Below, in pieces: positions 23,933-31,458 of a DNA stretch of 57,656 nt. Position 1 is the first letter of the stretch. Every line of letters starts with the position of its first letter. The notes under the pieces were generated by a model. The model had not been told where the DNA came from. It made no database searches and worked only from the letters and a program-made list of their open reading frames with translations. The DNA lies in assembly GCF_019424165.1 (NCBI RefSeq), contig NZ_JAHZAA010000004.1, positions 1-57,656 on the forward strand, given 5' to 3'. A program made the position numbers and the translations under genes. The stretch comes from Desulfovibrio sp. (lineage in GTDB: Bacteria; Desulfobacterota; Desulfovibrionia; Desulfovibrionales; Desulfovibrionaceae).

Positions 23933-24938
23933 CGTGACCCATATCCCAGAAATCGTCCGCGGGCAGGACGCCGCCCACTGAAGACGGCGAAAGCTCATAC
24001 ACTTGCTGTAGTACGAACAACACGGCCTTTTTCCCTCTTTCGCCTGTGAGCAATGCTGCGGAGCGCAGCAGGGCAGCGCCTCCGTCCGGCACACGTTCAC
24101 GGATTACGTTGAATTCCGTATGACGTTCGGCTGCTGCGGCAAGGACGCTTTCCGGCGCATCGGCCATCTGGCGCATCCCCTGCGCAAAGCTTTGGCGCAG
24201 CAGCGCGCGTAAAGCCGGATCGTGCGCAGCAGGCCCCACTGCCACAAGGCAGGCTGCGGCCATGTCCGGATGTTCGGGAAAGGCGGCGGCCCAGATGTCG
24301 CGCAGGTCAAGCAGCTGGACGAATTCTCCTCCGGCTGTGGCCAGGGAGGCAGAAGGCTCGGGCAGGAGCGCCACGCTGCCCTGCCCGAGACGCAGCAGGT
24401 TGAGGGCTTCCATGGCGCTGCCGCAGTGGCGGGGCGTGCAGCCAATGCCTGTTTGCGCGGCCAGCATGCGCAAGGCAAGCTCCGGCATGTTGCCGGGGCC
24501 GAATGGTAAAAGCACCGCGCTTTCAAGCAGCCGCCGAAAGGTATCCGCGGGCGGTTCGCCGTCACGCGCCAGATGGGCCGGGCCGACCAGCCACAGGGGG
24601 GCGGCGTAGGCCGCCAACACCGTGCACGGCACGCCGCGCCGGGCCAGCACGGCCGCTGTGGGCAGGGCGGTTACTGCCGCGTCTGTCTGCCCGTTCGCCA
24701 CGAGGGCGCGCAATTGCTCCGGCGAACGCCAGAAGGTAAATTTCGCCGTTGCCCCGGCCTTGCGGAACGCTTCGCTCTCGCCGGCGTGCAGCAGAGGCAG
24801 GGCCTGCGGCACAAAGGGCGCTGCCAGCCGCAAGACCGGCAGACCGGCCGGAGCCGCCCCTTCCACTGAAGAGGCGGCATGGGTGGGGTATCCCAGTGCA
24901 AGGAGCAGCAGCGCGGGCAGCATCATCATGAGCTTCAT
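23925..24938 (-). CDS. ABC transporter substrate-binding protein (NMT1/SsuA-like)
   Basis: The product is about 337 residues from the ATG at 24938, overlapping the methyltransferase stop as ATGA. It has a clear cleavable signal peptide (MKLMMMLPALLLLALGYPTH, then A) and no lipobox cysteine, so it is a soluble periplasmic protein. The body follows the NMT1/SsuA type II fold: a first strand VLRLAAPFVPQALPLLHAGE, the ligand-site region ALVANGQTDAAVTALPTAAV and a lobe-2 strand AVLLPFGPGN. It collects the substrate delivered across the outer membrane, presumably by the TonB-dependent receptor of the same operon. Confidence 0.85.
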   Translation of the reverse strand: MKLMMMLPALLLLALGYPTHAASSVEGAAPAGLPVLRLAAPFVPQALPLLHAGESEAFRKAGATAKFTFWRSPEQLRALVANGQTDAAVTALPTAAVLARRGVPCTVLAAYAAPLWLVGPAHLARDGEPPADTFRRLLESAVLLPFGPGNMPELALRMLAAQTGIGCTPRHCGSAMEALNLLRLGQGSVALLPEPSASLATAGGEFVQLLDLRDIWAAAFPEHPDMAAACLVAVGPAAHDPALRALLRQSFAQGMRQMADAPESVLAAAAERHTEFNVIRERVPDGGAALLRSAALLTGERGKKAVLFVLQQVYELSPSSVGGVLPADDFWDMGHDE

Positions 24939-26020
24939 GTGTTGTCTCCCGCGTCTTGTCCGCAAGACTTCTGAAATACTTCCATATGGGCTTCTCCAAA
25001 AAGCATGGGTATGGGCTGCGTACTGATGCGCTCCAGCCCGGCGGCGGTGGCGGCGGCAGCCATCTGCCCGTGCGCCAGGGAAACATCCTGACCTTCCATG
25101 GCCAGAGAAAGCCGCGAAAGCACAAGCTCCGCCGGGGCGATTCCTTCCTGCACCCCTTCATGAACGCTGACGAACATGCCGCCGGGGCGCAAGGCCCGGT
25201 GGACTTTTTTTATGAAGGCATGCAGGTCATTGGCGTAATAAAGGCTTTGGCAGGCCCATACGAGGTCGTACCCAAGGCCAAGATCGCACTCGTTGAAATC
25301 ACCAGGCTTCAGACACACGCGCTCGCACAGGCCCAGGCTTTTCGCTTCGGCCCGGGCCATGTCCAGCACAGGGGCAAAATCACAAAGCGTCACATGCAGC
25401 CCCGGCAGCATGTCTGCCGCGTACAGGGCCGTGATTCCCGGCCCGCATCCCAGGTCCAGCATGGAGGTAAACCGCGCCGCGCCGGGAAGAGCCGCGATCA
25501 GCCGCGCCAGGCTGTTTGCCGCGCCGGCCTTCTGGTATGCGGCCAATCCCGCCATTGAACGCTTCCAGTGGGCCTCGCCGCGCAGGTCGATGCGGGGGCT
25601 TTGTCTGCTTTCCGCAGGTGCAGGAACCTCGTCAAAGAGACGCTGGCGCAGGCTGGAAAGGTTGCGGTGCTGCATTCCGGTCAGCGAGGCGATCAGGTCG
25701 CCAAGATATGCCGGAGATCCCTTGCGCAGATAGTCTCCCGCAAAAGGGCTGTTGGCGTACCTGCCGCCATTTTTGAGGGCAAGCCCGGCCGCAGCCATCG
25801 CATCCATAAGGCTTGTCAGCCGGGCGGTATCCGCCGTTTTGCCGCAATGCTCCTGTAACGAGGCGGCAATGTCGGGCAGGCTGTGCTTGCTGTCAAGAAT
25901 GTCCGGCAGTTCCAGTTCCAGGGCCAGGCTGAGCAACGCCATGCGCACCGGAGCCACAAGCCAGTCCGACAGAGCCGCAAACGGCAGCACTGCCGTTGGA
26001 GTCACGCTGTGTGCTGTCAT
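24935..26020 (-). CDS. SAM-dependent O-methyltransferase-like protein in a transport operon
   Basis: The product is 361 residues from the ATG at 26020, just three bases after the receptor stop. A longer frame would overlap the receptor gene and is cysteine/arginine-rich. The N-terminal ~110 residues form a helical/winged-helix dimerisation region (MALLSLALELELPDIL, then RLTSLMDAMAAAGLALKNGGRY). The class I SAM domain has LDLGCGPGITALYAA, an acidic CDFAPVLDMA motif and LRPGGMFVSVHEG. This is the layout of small-molecule O-methyltransferases such as hydroxyneurosporene and plant types. Its place between an outer-membrane receptor and an ABC transporter suggests it modifies the imported or a secreted ligand. 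Confidence 0.85.
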   Translation of the reverse strand: MTAHSVTPTAVLPFAALSDWLVAPVRMALLSLALELELPDILDSKHSLPDIAASLQEHCGKTADTARLTSLMDAMAAAGLALKNGGRYANSPFAGDYLRKGSPAYLGDLIASLTGMQHRNLSSLRQRLFDEVPAPAESRQSPRIDLRGEAHWKRSMAGLAAYQKAGAANSLARLIAALPGAARFTSMLDLGCGPGITALYAADMLPGLHVTLCDFAPVLDMARAEAKSLGLCERVCLKPGDFNECDLGLGYDLVWACQSLYYANDLHAFIKKVHRALRPGGMFVSVHEGVQEGIAPAELVLSRLSLAMEGQDVSLAHGQMAAAATAAGLERISTQPIPMLFGEAHMEVFQKSCGQDAGDNT

Positions 26021-26022
26021 GG

Positions 26023-28086
26023 CTAGAACCTCCAGCCCACGCTGACGCCAAACGTCATGGGAGCGCCGTCTTCCACAATGGTCTGGCCTGCGGCAACCAG
26101 TTTTTTGGTGGCATAGCGGGCGTCCAGAACGTTTTTGCCCCATACCGAAACATCCCAGTTATCGCCGTGGTAGCCGATCTGGGCGTTTATGGTCTGATAG
26201 CCCGAATCGCTGAGTGTGTTTTCTGCATCAAAATACTGTTTTCCGGCTCCGAACAGGTCCACCTGGGCGAACAGCCCGGTTTCATGCGTATAGCCCACGC
26301 CCACATTATAGGTCAGCTCCGGCGCCCAGGGCAGGCGCTTGCCGCTGAAATCCTTTTTAACGCCGTTAACCGTGGTGGTCCAGTCGTCTACAATCGCGCG
26401 GGCGTAGCCCACGCCGCCCCGCAGTTCCAGGCCGGGCAGCGGGTAAGCCTTTATCTCCGCTTCCAGCCCTGACGAGTGCGCCTGGGCAGAGTTGGTGAAC
26501 TTCCACGTGCCTACGCCGCCGGAGGGGTCTTCTTCCCGCACCTGTTTGTCGCGGATGGAGGAATAAAAAGCAGTGATATTGGCCATAAGCCTGTCATCCA
26601 GCCAGTGGGTTTTCAGCCCCAGCTCATAGTTGGTGCTGTACTCCGGATCATAATAGAAGTTGTTGCGGTTGTTGGCTGAAAAGACGTTGAACCCGCCGGG
26701 CAGATAGCCCTGTGACCAGGAAATGTACGGAGTGATATTGTCTGTGGCGTCCCACGAAAGCGAGGCCATGGGCAGCAGTTCAGTGTAGGAGACATCCTTG
26801 GTGTAGTGCCGCCGCGAGGCCATGGTGCGGTAGGTCTGCTCGCCGTTCAGCCGCGTATGTTCGGCGCGCAGGCCCAGGGTCAGTCGCAGTCCTTCAACGA
26901 TGGACCATGTGCTCTGGCCGAAGAGAGCTCCCGTATCGCTGGTATAGTCCGTATGAAGGTAGGACCGGGCCACGGCGCGCTGCATGAGGCGATTCATGTC
27001 TGTTTCTGTTCTTGACGAGCCGAGGTATGTTCCGGTCACCCATGAGAGACGTGATTTGCCCACAGAGGCCAGCCGCAGTTCCTGCGTAAAGCCGCGCTGA
27101 TTGATCTGCATGTCTGAAACCCCGGTAGGCAGTGGGGTTCTGTCTATGTCGCTCTTCATTTCATAGTTGTATGCCGTATAGCTGGAAATGGACGTGAGCT
27201 TGACAGCATCGCCCATATAGCTGGCGATCAGCGCGGGCAAGGTAAAGTTTGCGGAAGACGAATCCGCGGCGTCTGAACGTACTTCCCACCTGTTGGAGCG
27301 GTAGGGGCCGGTGTCGAGCCGCATGGTTCCCACGCCATCTTCCTGGCGCGAAGCGTCCAGCGAGAAGCGCAGGTCCAGTCTGTCTGTGGGGGTCAGGCGC
27401 AACATGCCTCTGCCGGAGGTGGATTCGTGCCGCGCGGCGCGGGTGCTGTCTTTATACAGATTGTCCACATATCCATCGCTTTGGTGGCGTAAAAAGCTGC
27501 CGGAAAAATAGGCCCTGTCTTCAAGAAGGGGCGCGGAGGCGGCAGCCCCCAGACGGTAGGTATTGTAGGTGCCGGCATCGGTAAAAATGTGCGCCCGAAC
27601 CTGGTCGCCCGGCACGCGGCGCGTCAGGTTGACCACGCCGGATTCACTGTTCTGACCGAAAAGGGTTCCCTGCGGGCCGCGCAAGACCTCCACCTTGTCT
27701 ATGTCCAGCAGGTAGAGGTTCTGCATGTAGGAAATGGGGTAGGGGATCTCGTCCACATACAGGCCGGCCGGTGATTGCAGGGCCGTATCCCAGGTGGAAA
27801 ATCCACGGATGACAATTTCATTGCCCGAACTGGTGCTTTTCATGTGCACGTTGGGAAAAAGCCGGGTGGCATCCTTCAGGGTGTGGGCAGCGGCATTTTC
27901 CAGGTCAAGATCGGTGGCGGTGGATATGCTTGTGGCAATATCCTTGACTTTTTGCTCACGCTTGGTGGCGGTAACCGTTACGGCGTCCAGTGTGTAGTCC
28001 GGGGCCGCAGGGCCTGGTTTTGCCGTTGCCGCCGTGACGCTCAGGCACAGCCCGAGGGCTGCGAGGCTCAGGGAAAGGTAGCGCAT
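26023..28086 (-). CDS. TonB-dependent outer-membrane receptor
   Basis: This 687-residue protein has a signal peptide (~22 residues), a TonB box close to the mature N-terminus (DAVTVTATKR), and the plug domain (~50-160) with IVIRGFSTWD and VEVLRGPQGTLFGQNSESGVVNL. A 22-strand-type barrel ends in the terminal aromatic residue SVGWRF required for outer-membrane insertion. It imports a large or scarce ligand using energy from TonB. The family covers siderophores, cobalamin, haem and others. It is the first gene of the operon and faces a divergent AraC-family regulator, the arrangement seen for siderophore receptors controlled by PchR-type regulators. Confidence 0.93.
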   Translation of the reverse strand: MRYLSLSLAALGLCLSVTAATAKPGPAAPDYTLDAVTVTATKREQKVKDIATSISTATDLDLENAAAHTLKDATRLFPNVHMKSTSSGNEIVIRGFSTWDTALQSPAGLYVDEIPYPISYMQNLYLLDIDKVEVLRGPQGTLFGQNSESGVVNLTRRVPGDQVRAHIFTDAGTYNTYRLGAAASAPLLEDRAYFSGSFLRHQSDGYVDNLYKDSTRAARHESTSGRGMLRLTPTDRLDLRFSLDASRQEDGVGTMRLDTGPYRSNRWEVRSDAADSSSANFTLPALIASYMGDAVKLTSISSYTAYNYEMKSDIDRTPLPTGVSDMQINQRGFTQELRLASVGKSRLSWVTGTYLGSSRTETDMNRLMQRAVARSYLHTDYTSDTGALFGQSTWSIVEGLRLTLGLRAEHTRLNGEQTYRTMASRRHYTKDVSYTELLPMASLSWDATDNITPYISWSQGYLPGGFNVFSANNRNNFYYDPEYSTNYELGLKTHWLDDRLMANITAFYSSIRDKQVREEDPSGGVGTWKFTNSAQAHSSGLEAEIKAYPLPGLELRGGVGYARAIVDDWTTTVNGVKKDFSGKRLPWAPELTYNVGVGYTHETGLFAQVDLFGAGKQYFDAENTLSDSGYQTINAQIGYHGDNWDVSVWGKNVLDARYATKKLVAAGQTIVEDGAPMTFGVSVGWRF

Positions 28087-28200
28087 GTTCGTCCTGCCTG
28101 TTGTTGAAATTGAATGTTCTTTTCAGTACACTCCATTGAACAGAAGGACTAACCCCGTAGGGGCCAAAAACTGCCCCCGGCGGGGATAGGCTTGTATTAT

Positions 28201-28240
28201 CAGTGCGGCCCGTGAGCGTACGCCGGGGCCGGGAGGAAGC
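28201..28240 (+). promoter_or_regulatory. Hairpin leader upstream of the AraC-family gene, similar to the iorA leader
   Basis: The stem pairs 28206-28210 with 28227-28231 and 28211-28213 with 28220-28222, leaving a CCGG bulge. It is followed by GGGAGGAAGC. The block aligns with 37368-37408 before iorA. Base changes between the copies keep pairing (U-A becomes C-G; C-G becomes U-G). Confidence 0.5.
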
Positions 28241-28309
28241 GTGAACAACAATCTCCAGCGCAACGCCCAAAGTGAGCGCCCTTTTTTCACCGCATGCCAT
28301 GCACCGTAA
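28241..28309 (+). CDS. 22-codon leader frame overlapping the AraC-family gene
   Basis: A GTG start follows GGGAGGAAGC at ideal spacing and reads VNNNLQRNAQSERPFFTACH before ending at 28307-28309. The first codons mirror the start of IorA (MSNNPLLHGAQGER). It overlaps the regulator gene start in another frame, so it may be a leader peptide that couples translation, or a truncated duplicate of the iorA 5' end. Confidence 0.4.
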   Translation: MNNNLQRNAQSERPFFTACHAP

Positions 28310-29228
28310 TCCAGATATGGCGGCCTTTGCCGCTTCCAATGTGTACAAGATGGCAGGAACCAGCCCCCTGATGCTCAAACCGGGGCTGGCGTTGCAGTTC
28401 GCCCGTGTGCCTGCGGCCGTTCGCTGCCGGACGGAATTTGTCATTGACTCTTCACCCGTGATCTTCGGCTTTATGCTTGCGGGGCTGAACTGCTGCCGTT
28501 ACGCACAGGGGGCTCTCAGCCGTACCCAGTGCGTGCACACAAGTGGCAGCAACCGCATTACGTATCTGCCTGAAACAAGCGGCGTTCTGGACTGCAAGGG
28601 CGGTATGCAGCGTTTGAGCATTCTGGCCGCGCCGGAATTTCTGGAAGACTATATGGAGTTGGAACGGGCAAAGCTGCCGAGGGGATTGGCGGGCGCCATT
28701 GGAGGTAAAAATACGGCTTTTCAATGGGTCGGGCGGCAATGCCCCCTCAAAATGCGTCTTGTGGCGGATGTGCTGGGGGCCGCATATGCCGGGCCGTTGC
28801 GCAGGCTGCACCTGGAAGCCCGAGCGCTTGAACTGATCGGCCTGCAACTCGCGGAGTACCTGTCGCCTGAGTCTGCCCCCACGACGCCCAGGCTTGCAGC
28901 TTCGGACGTGAGCCGCATCAGGGATGCCAGAGAACTGCTGCTTCAGGATATGGAAAACCCACCATCCATAATGCAACTGGCAAAGCTGGCCGGGATAAAT
29001 GAAAAAAAGCTGAAATTCGGCTTTAAGCAGATTTTCGGCATGCCGGTTTTTGAATATTTCAGAAATTACCGTCTTGAAATGGCCCGTGAGTTGCTGGCTT
29101 CAGGCACGATGAACGTCACAGAGGCAGGCATGCATATCGGGTATCAGAGTCTGAGCCATTTCAGCGCGGCGTTTCGCAAGAAGTTCGGCGTTACGCCCAG
29201 AGAATTTCAGGCTTCGGGCAGGCAGTAA
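28272..29228 (+). CDS. AraC-family regulator (PchR-like) of the TonB operon
   Basis: The product is up to 318 residues. Starts at 28272 (GTG), 28299 and 28317 are all possible. The ~200-residue N-terminal part resembles the ligand-binding region of PchR-type regulators (VIFGFMLAGLNCCRY, then GGMQRLSILAAPEFLEDY). The C-terminal AraC DNA-binding domain is complete: PPSIMQLAKLAGINEKKLKF, then GFKQIFGMPVFEYF, and VTEAGMHIGYQSLSHFSAAF followed by RKKFGVTPREF. PchR-type proteins sense an imported siderophore and activate the receptor gene. It is divergent from the TonB receptor gene with about 185 bp between them. Confidence 0.85.
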   Translation: MSALFSPHAMHRNPDMAAFAASNVYKMAGTSPLMLKPGLALQFARVPAAVRCRTEFVIDSSPVIFGFMLAGLNCCRYAQGALSRTQCVHTSGSNRITYLPETSGVLDCKGGMQRLSILAAPEFLEDYMELERAKLPRGLAGAIGGKNTAFQWVGRQCPLKMRLVADVLGAAYAGPLRRLHLEARALELIGLQLAEYLSPESAPTTPRLAASDVSRIRDARELLLQDMENPPSIMQLAKLAGINEKKLKFGFKQIFGMPVFEYFRNYRLEMARELLASGTMNVTEAGMHIGYQSLSHFSAAFRKKFGVTPREFQASGRQ

Positions 29229-29487
29229 GTCCGCATTGTGATCCAATCAGAGAATGCCTTGGGGCGCAACGCGATATGCGTGGGATTATTTTTAGAATAC
29301 GGCAAGACACGCATAGATTTTCGGTCTCTTGTTGTATGCGGTGTTCATTTATGACCACGAATATGGCGATGGCTTTTTCTCGGCCTGATGGCAGGCCGAG
29401 AAGGTGATCAATAGCACCAACCATTGCTATGGTCGGATATTTTTGTGCCAGCGGCCCATAAATCGAACCACAAGCCGCAGGCCATAA

Positions 29488-29526
29488 AAAACAGGCTGTC
29501 ATGCAAAAAGCATAACAGCCTGTTTT
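29488..29526. terminator. Bidirectional terminator-like hairpin
   Basis: AAAACAGGCTGT (29488-29499) pairs with ACAGCCTGTTTT (29515-29526), with a small inner ATGC/GCAT stem. A flanks on one side and T flanks on the other allow termination in both directions. Confidence 0.85.
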
Positions 29527-29534
29527 AACATCAT

Positions 29535-29552
29535 ATGGCGGAGAGGGTGGGA
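29535..29552. repeat. Attachment-site copy: 18 bp of the tRNA-Ser 3' end
   Basis: ATGGCGGAGAGGGTGGGA is identical to 33177-33194, the 3' end of tRNA-Ser(CGA) read on the plus strand. Together they bound a ~3.6-kb insertion. Confidence 0.8.
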
Positions 29553-29745
29553 GACTAAGCCTCTCTCAACTATCCCTTAAAATACATGCTATTAGTTGAT
29601 TTAATTTTTTAGAGGGATAAATTAGAGATAATAGTCCTAAGTTTTCCTTGTCTCTATGTACTCTTTCGCTTTTCTTTCAAAAACATCCAAGCATTTCAAA
29701 CAAAATCTGTTCACAGTGAGCTTTCCAGTTCGAATCCCACTAGTA

Positions 29746-30087
29746 TTACCATGTCACCAGTGGTAAAAATCTTGCTAAGACTTCCCGCGCAAAATCATGT
29801 CCGACAGTTCCTTTCAAAGCTGCTTGCCGCGCTTTCCAATCCAGACTTCTCATCTGGTCGCAAAGTGCAACGCCTGTAGTCTTACACCCGGCAGGAAGCG
29901 CCAGTTCAAAAGGGTAGCCCTTGCTTTGATTAGTGACAGGCACAACCAAGCATAGCCCTGTACGGCTGTTATATGCTTTTGGTGACAGAACGATAGCAGG
30001 TCGGTGTCCAGCTTGTTCATGACCCGCTTGAAGGTCAAAATTCAACCAGACAATATCCCCGGCATCAGGAATATATGCTGCTACCAT
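29746..30087 (-). CDS. mazF: MazF/PemK-family toxin
   Basis: This 113-residue protein has the PemK/MazF core. The first strand is PDAGDIVWLNFDLQ. HRPAIVLSPKAYN holds the conserved Arg-Pro, and the later strands are LCLVVPVTNQSKGYPFEL and the GVALCDQMRSLDW block. Members are sequence-specific endoribonucleases. It overlaps the antitoxin gene by seven bases and follows it, as usual for this type. It lies inside the tRNA-Ser-bounded island, where it probably discourages loss of the island. Confidence 0.92.
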   Translation of the reverse strand: MVAAYIPDAGDIVWLNFDLQAGHEQAGHRPAIVLSPKAYNSRTGLCLVVPVTNQSKGYPFELALPAGCKTTGVALCDQMRSLDWKARQAALKGTVGHDFAREVLARFLPLVTW

Positions 30088-30332
30088 GCTTCCTTGCCTT
30101 GCGCTTTACCCCAATCAAATTCGCCATGAAGATTGTCAGGCGTGACCCCAGCAAGGAGTTCATCAAGCGTGAATTTCTTAGGCATCGAGGGAATTTTCAC
30201 CCTAAAGCCGTCATTTTCAATTTCCAACTCAACATCAACACCACGCTCGATAGCCAATTCATTGACCAGAGCTTGGGGGAGCCGAATCGCAAGGGAATTA
30301 CCCCATTGTGATACTTTCGTTTGATTTTGCAT
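30081..30332 (-). CDS. mazE: MazE/PemI-family antitoxin
   Basis: This 83-residue protein has an AbrB-type swapped-hairpin DNA-binding N-terminus (KVSQWGNSLAIRLPQALVNE, then LAIERGVDVELEIENDGFRV). A flexible acidic C-terminus (TPDNLHGEFDWGKAQGKEAW) should thread into the MazF active site. It is immediately upstream of and overlaps mazF. Autorepression of the promoter in 30,333-30,400 is expected. Confidence 0.92.
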   Translation of the reverse strand: MQNQTKVSQWGNSLAIRLPQALVNELAIERGVDVELEIENDGFRVKIPSMPKKFTLDELLAGVTPDNLHGEFDWGKAQGKEAW

Positions 30333-30529
30333 GTTTCTATCCTCTGTATATCCAGAAGATATCCATAAAAGAGAAGGATGGCAAGAGGGACAAAAAATAT
30401 GTTTAATTCTTTCAATTTATATCGAAAAAATGTTCCATTCATCAGTGATTGTATAGTTACGCCTAGCTTGCTATAATGATGCAAAATATTCTTTAATTTT
30501 TCCAGTCAGTTTCTTCTGAGGAGGAGCCT

Positions 30530-31447
30530 ATGCAAGGTGGATTGCTTAGCCAAGATATCCCGCATTGTCCACATCCTGAAGGGTTTAAACTTATATATAA
30601 ACAGGCTGGATATATAAAAAGTGGCGAAATTGATGCGGAATATTTTGCAATTTCACTTGCAGGATTTTGTAATTACCACAAACTCGTCGCAAAAGAGTTT
30701 TTAAAAACTGACTTGCGGATAAATGTCACAGGGTTTCGCCCTGGGTCATTTGAAGCATTAGTTGATTTCCTCTCTCAACGGGAGGTTGTTGCAACTGGCA
30801 TTGCTGCTACACTTTTGCAATTTTTCGGGCTTGATGCTCGAACAATTCTCAAGTTGCCTGTTGTATTTCTAAAATGGATATCAGAAAAATTAATTAGCAA
30901 ACGCGGAGACTATGACGCTGTAATAAAGGAAATTGAAGAAGCTAAGCTGGATGATGATACAAAGAAAGTAATAATAGACCTGATTGTTAATAAAAAATCG
31001 AAGATTCATCTTGATGATATGACTTCTGTTCTAGAAAAAGAAGAAATTAATGAATTTCAAATTCGTGATGAAGAAGTCGAGCAAGTGTCAATTAAAAAGG
31101 AAGATAGAAAATATTTTTCGTTTTTTGAAGATGAAAATGAAGAAATTCTATCTATAGATGAATACTATGCAAGTCTTCATGTTGTTTATAACTCCCCGTA
31201 TAGAACGCGTTGGAGATTTTCTCACATTAATCGTAAGGGGGCACAAAAAGAATTTTGGGCTGAAATACTTGTTCCGGAATTTATAAATGGGATGAAGGAC
31301 AAAACCATTGAAGAAATCGGAAGTATTGAATTCACTGCAAAAATTGTCGAAAGGAAAGTTAAGAAGATTGGTGGTATCCGTCCTCGTACCGATATATCAA
31401 TAGTTGCAATTAGCCCTGCACACGCGCAGCCTAATCTTTTAATTTGA
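30530..31447 (+). CDS. Unknown 305-residue island protein
   Basis: The start has a strong ribosome site (GAGGAGGAG) about eight bases upstream. The gene is AT-rich like the rest of the island. It has an N-terminal block around FAISLAGFCNYHKLVAKEFL with RINVTGFRPGSFEALVDFL, which recalls families of unknown function that pair a short helix with a GSFE strand. A hydrophobic stretch (residues ~88-115) may be membrane-associated. A charged, helical middle and a C-terminal beta-rich domain (YRTRWRFSHIN, EFWAEILVPEFI) follow. No catalytic motif is visible. Neighbours are TA and abortive-infection genes, so a defence role is possible, by context only. Confidence 0.55.
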   Translation: MQGGLLSQDIPHCPHPEGFKLIYKQAGYIKSGEIDAEYFAISLAGFCNYHKLVAKEFLKTDLRINVTGFRPGSFEALVDFLSQREVVATGIAATLLQFFGLDARTILKLPVVFLKWISEKLISKRGDYDAVIKEIEEAKLDDDTKKVIIDLIVNKKSKIHLDDMTSVLEKEEINEFQIRDEEVEQVSIKKEDRKYFSFFEDENEEILSIDEYYASLHVVYNSPYRTRWRFSHINRKGAQKEFWAEILVPEFINGMKDKTIEEIGSIEFTAKIVERKVKKIGGIRPRTDISIVAISPAHAQPNLLI

Positions 31448-31458
31448 CAGGAAAAGCT

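Larger units (their letters stand above)
29229..29745. other. Intergenic region with terminator and attachment-site copy
   Basis: These 517 bp hold a hairpin CTCGGCCT/AGGCCGAG near 29,381-29,402, a terminator (29488-29526), the left copy of the tRNA-Ser repeat (29535-29552) and an AGGGATAA pair near 29,613. A minus-strand frame at 29191-29502 crosses the terminator and is not convincing. Confidence 0.6.

Noticed and set aside
28082..28200. Fur box between the TonB receptor and the regulator
   Set aside because: The AT-rich part (28,100-28,140) has no convincing inverted GATAAT-type repeats, so iron control cannot be claimed.
29191..29502. Minus-strand 103-codon frame before the island
   Set aside because: It starts inside a strong terminator and runs into the end of the AraC-family gene; no ribosome site.
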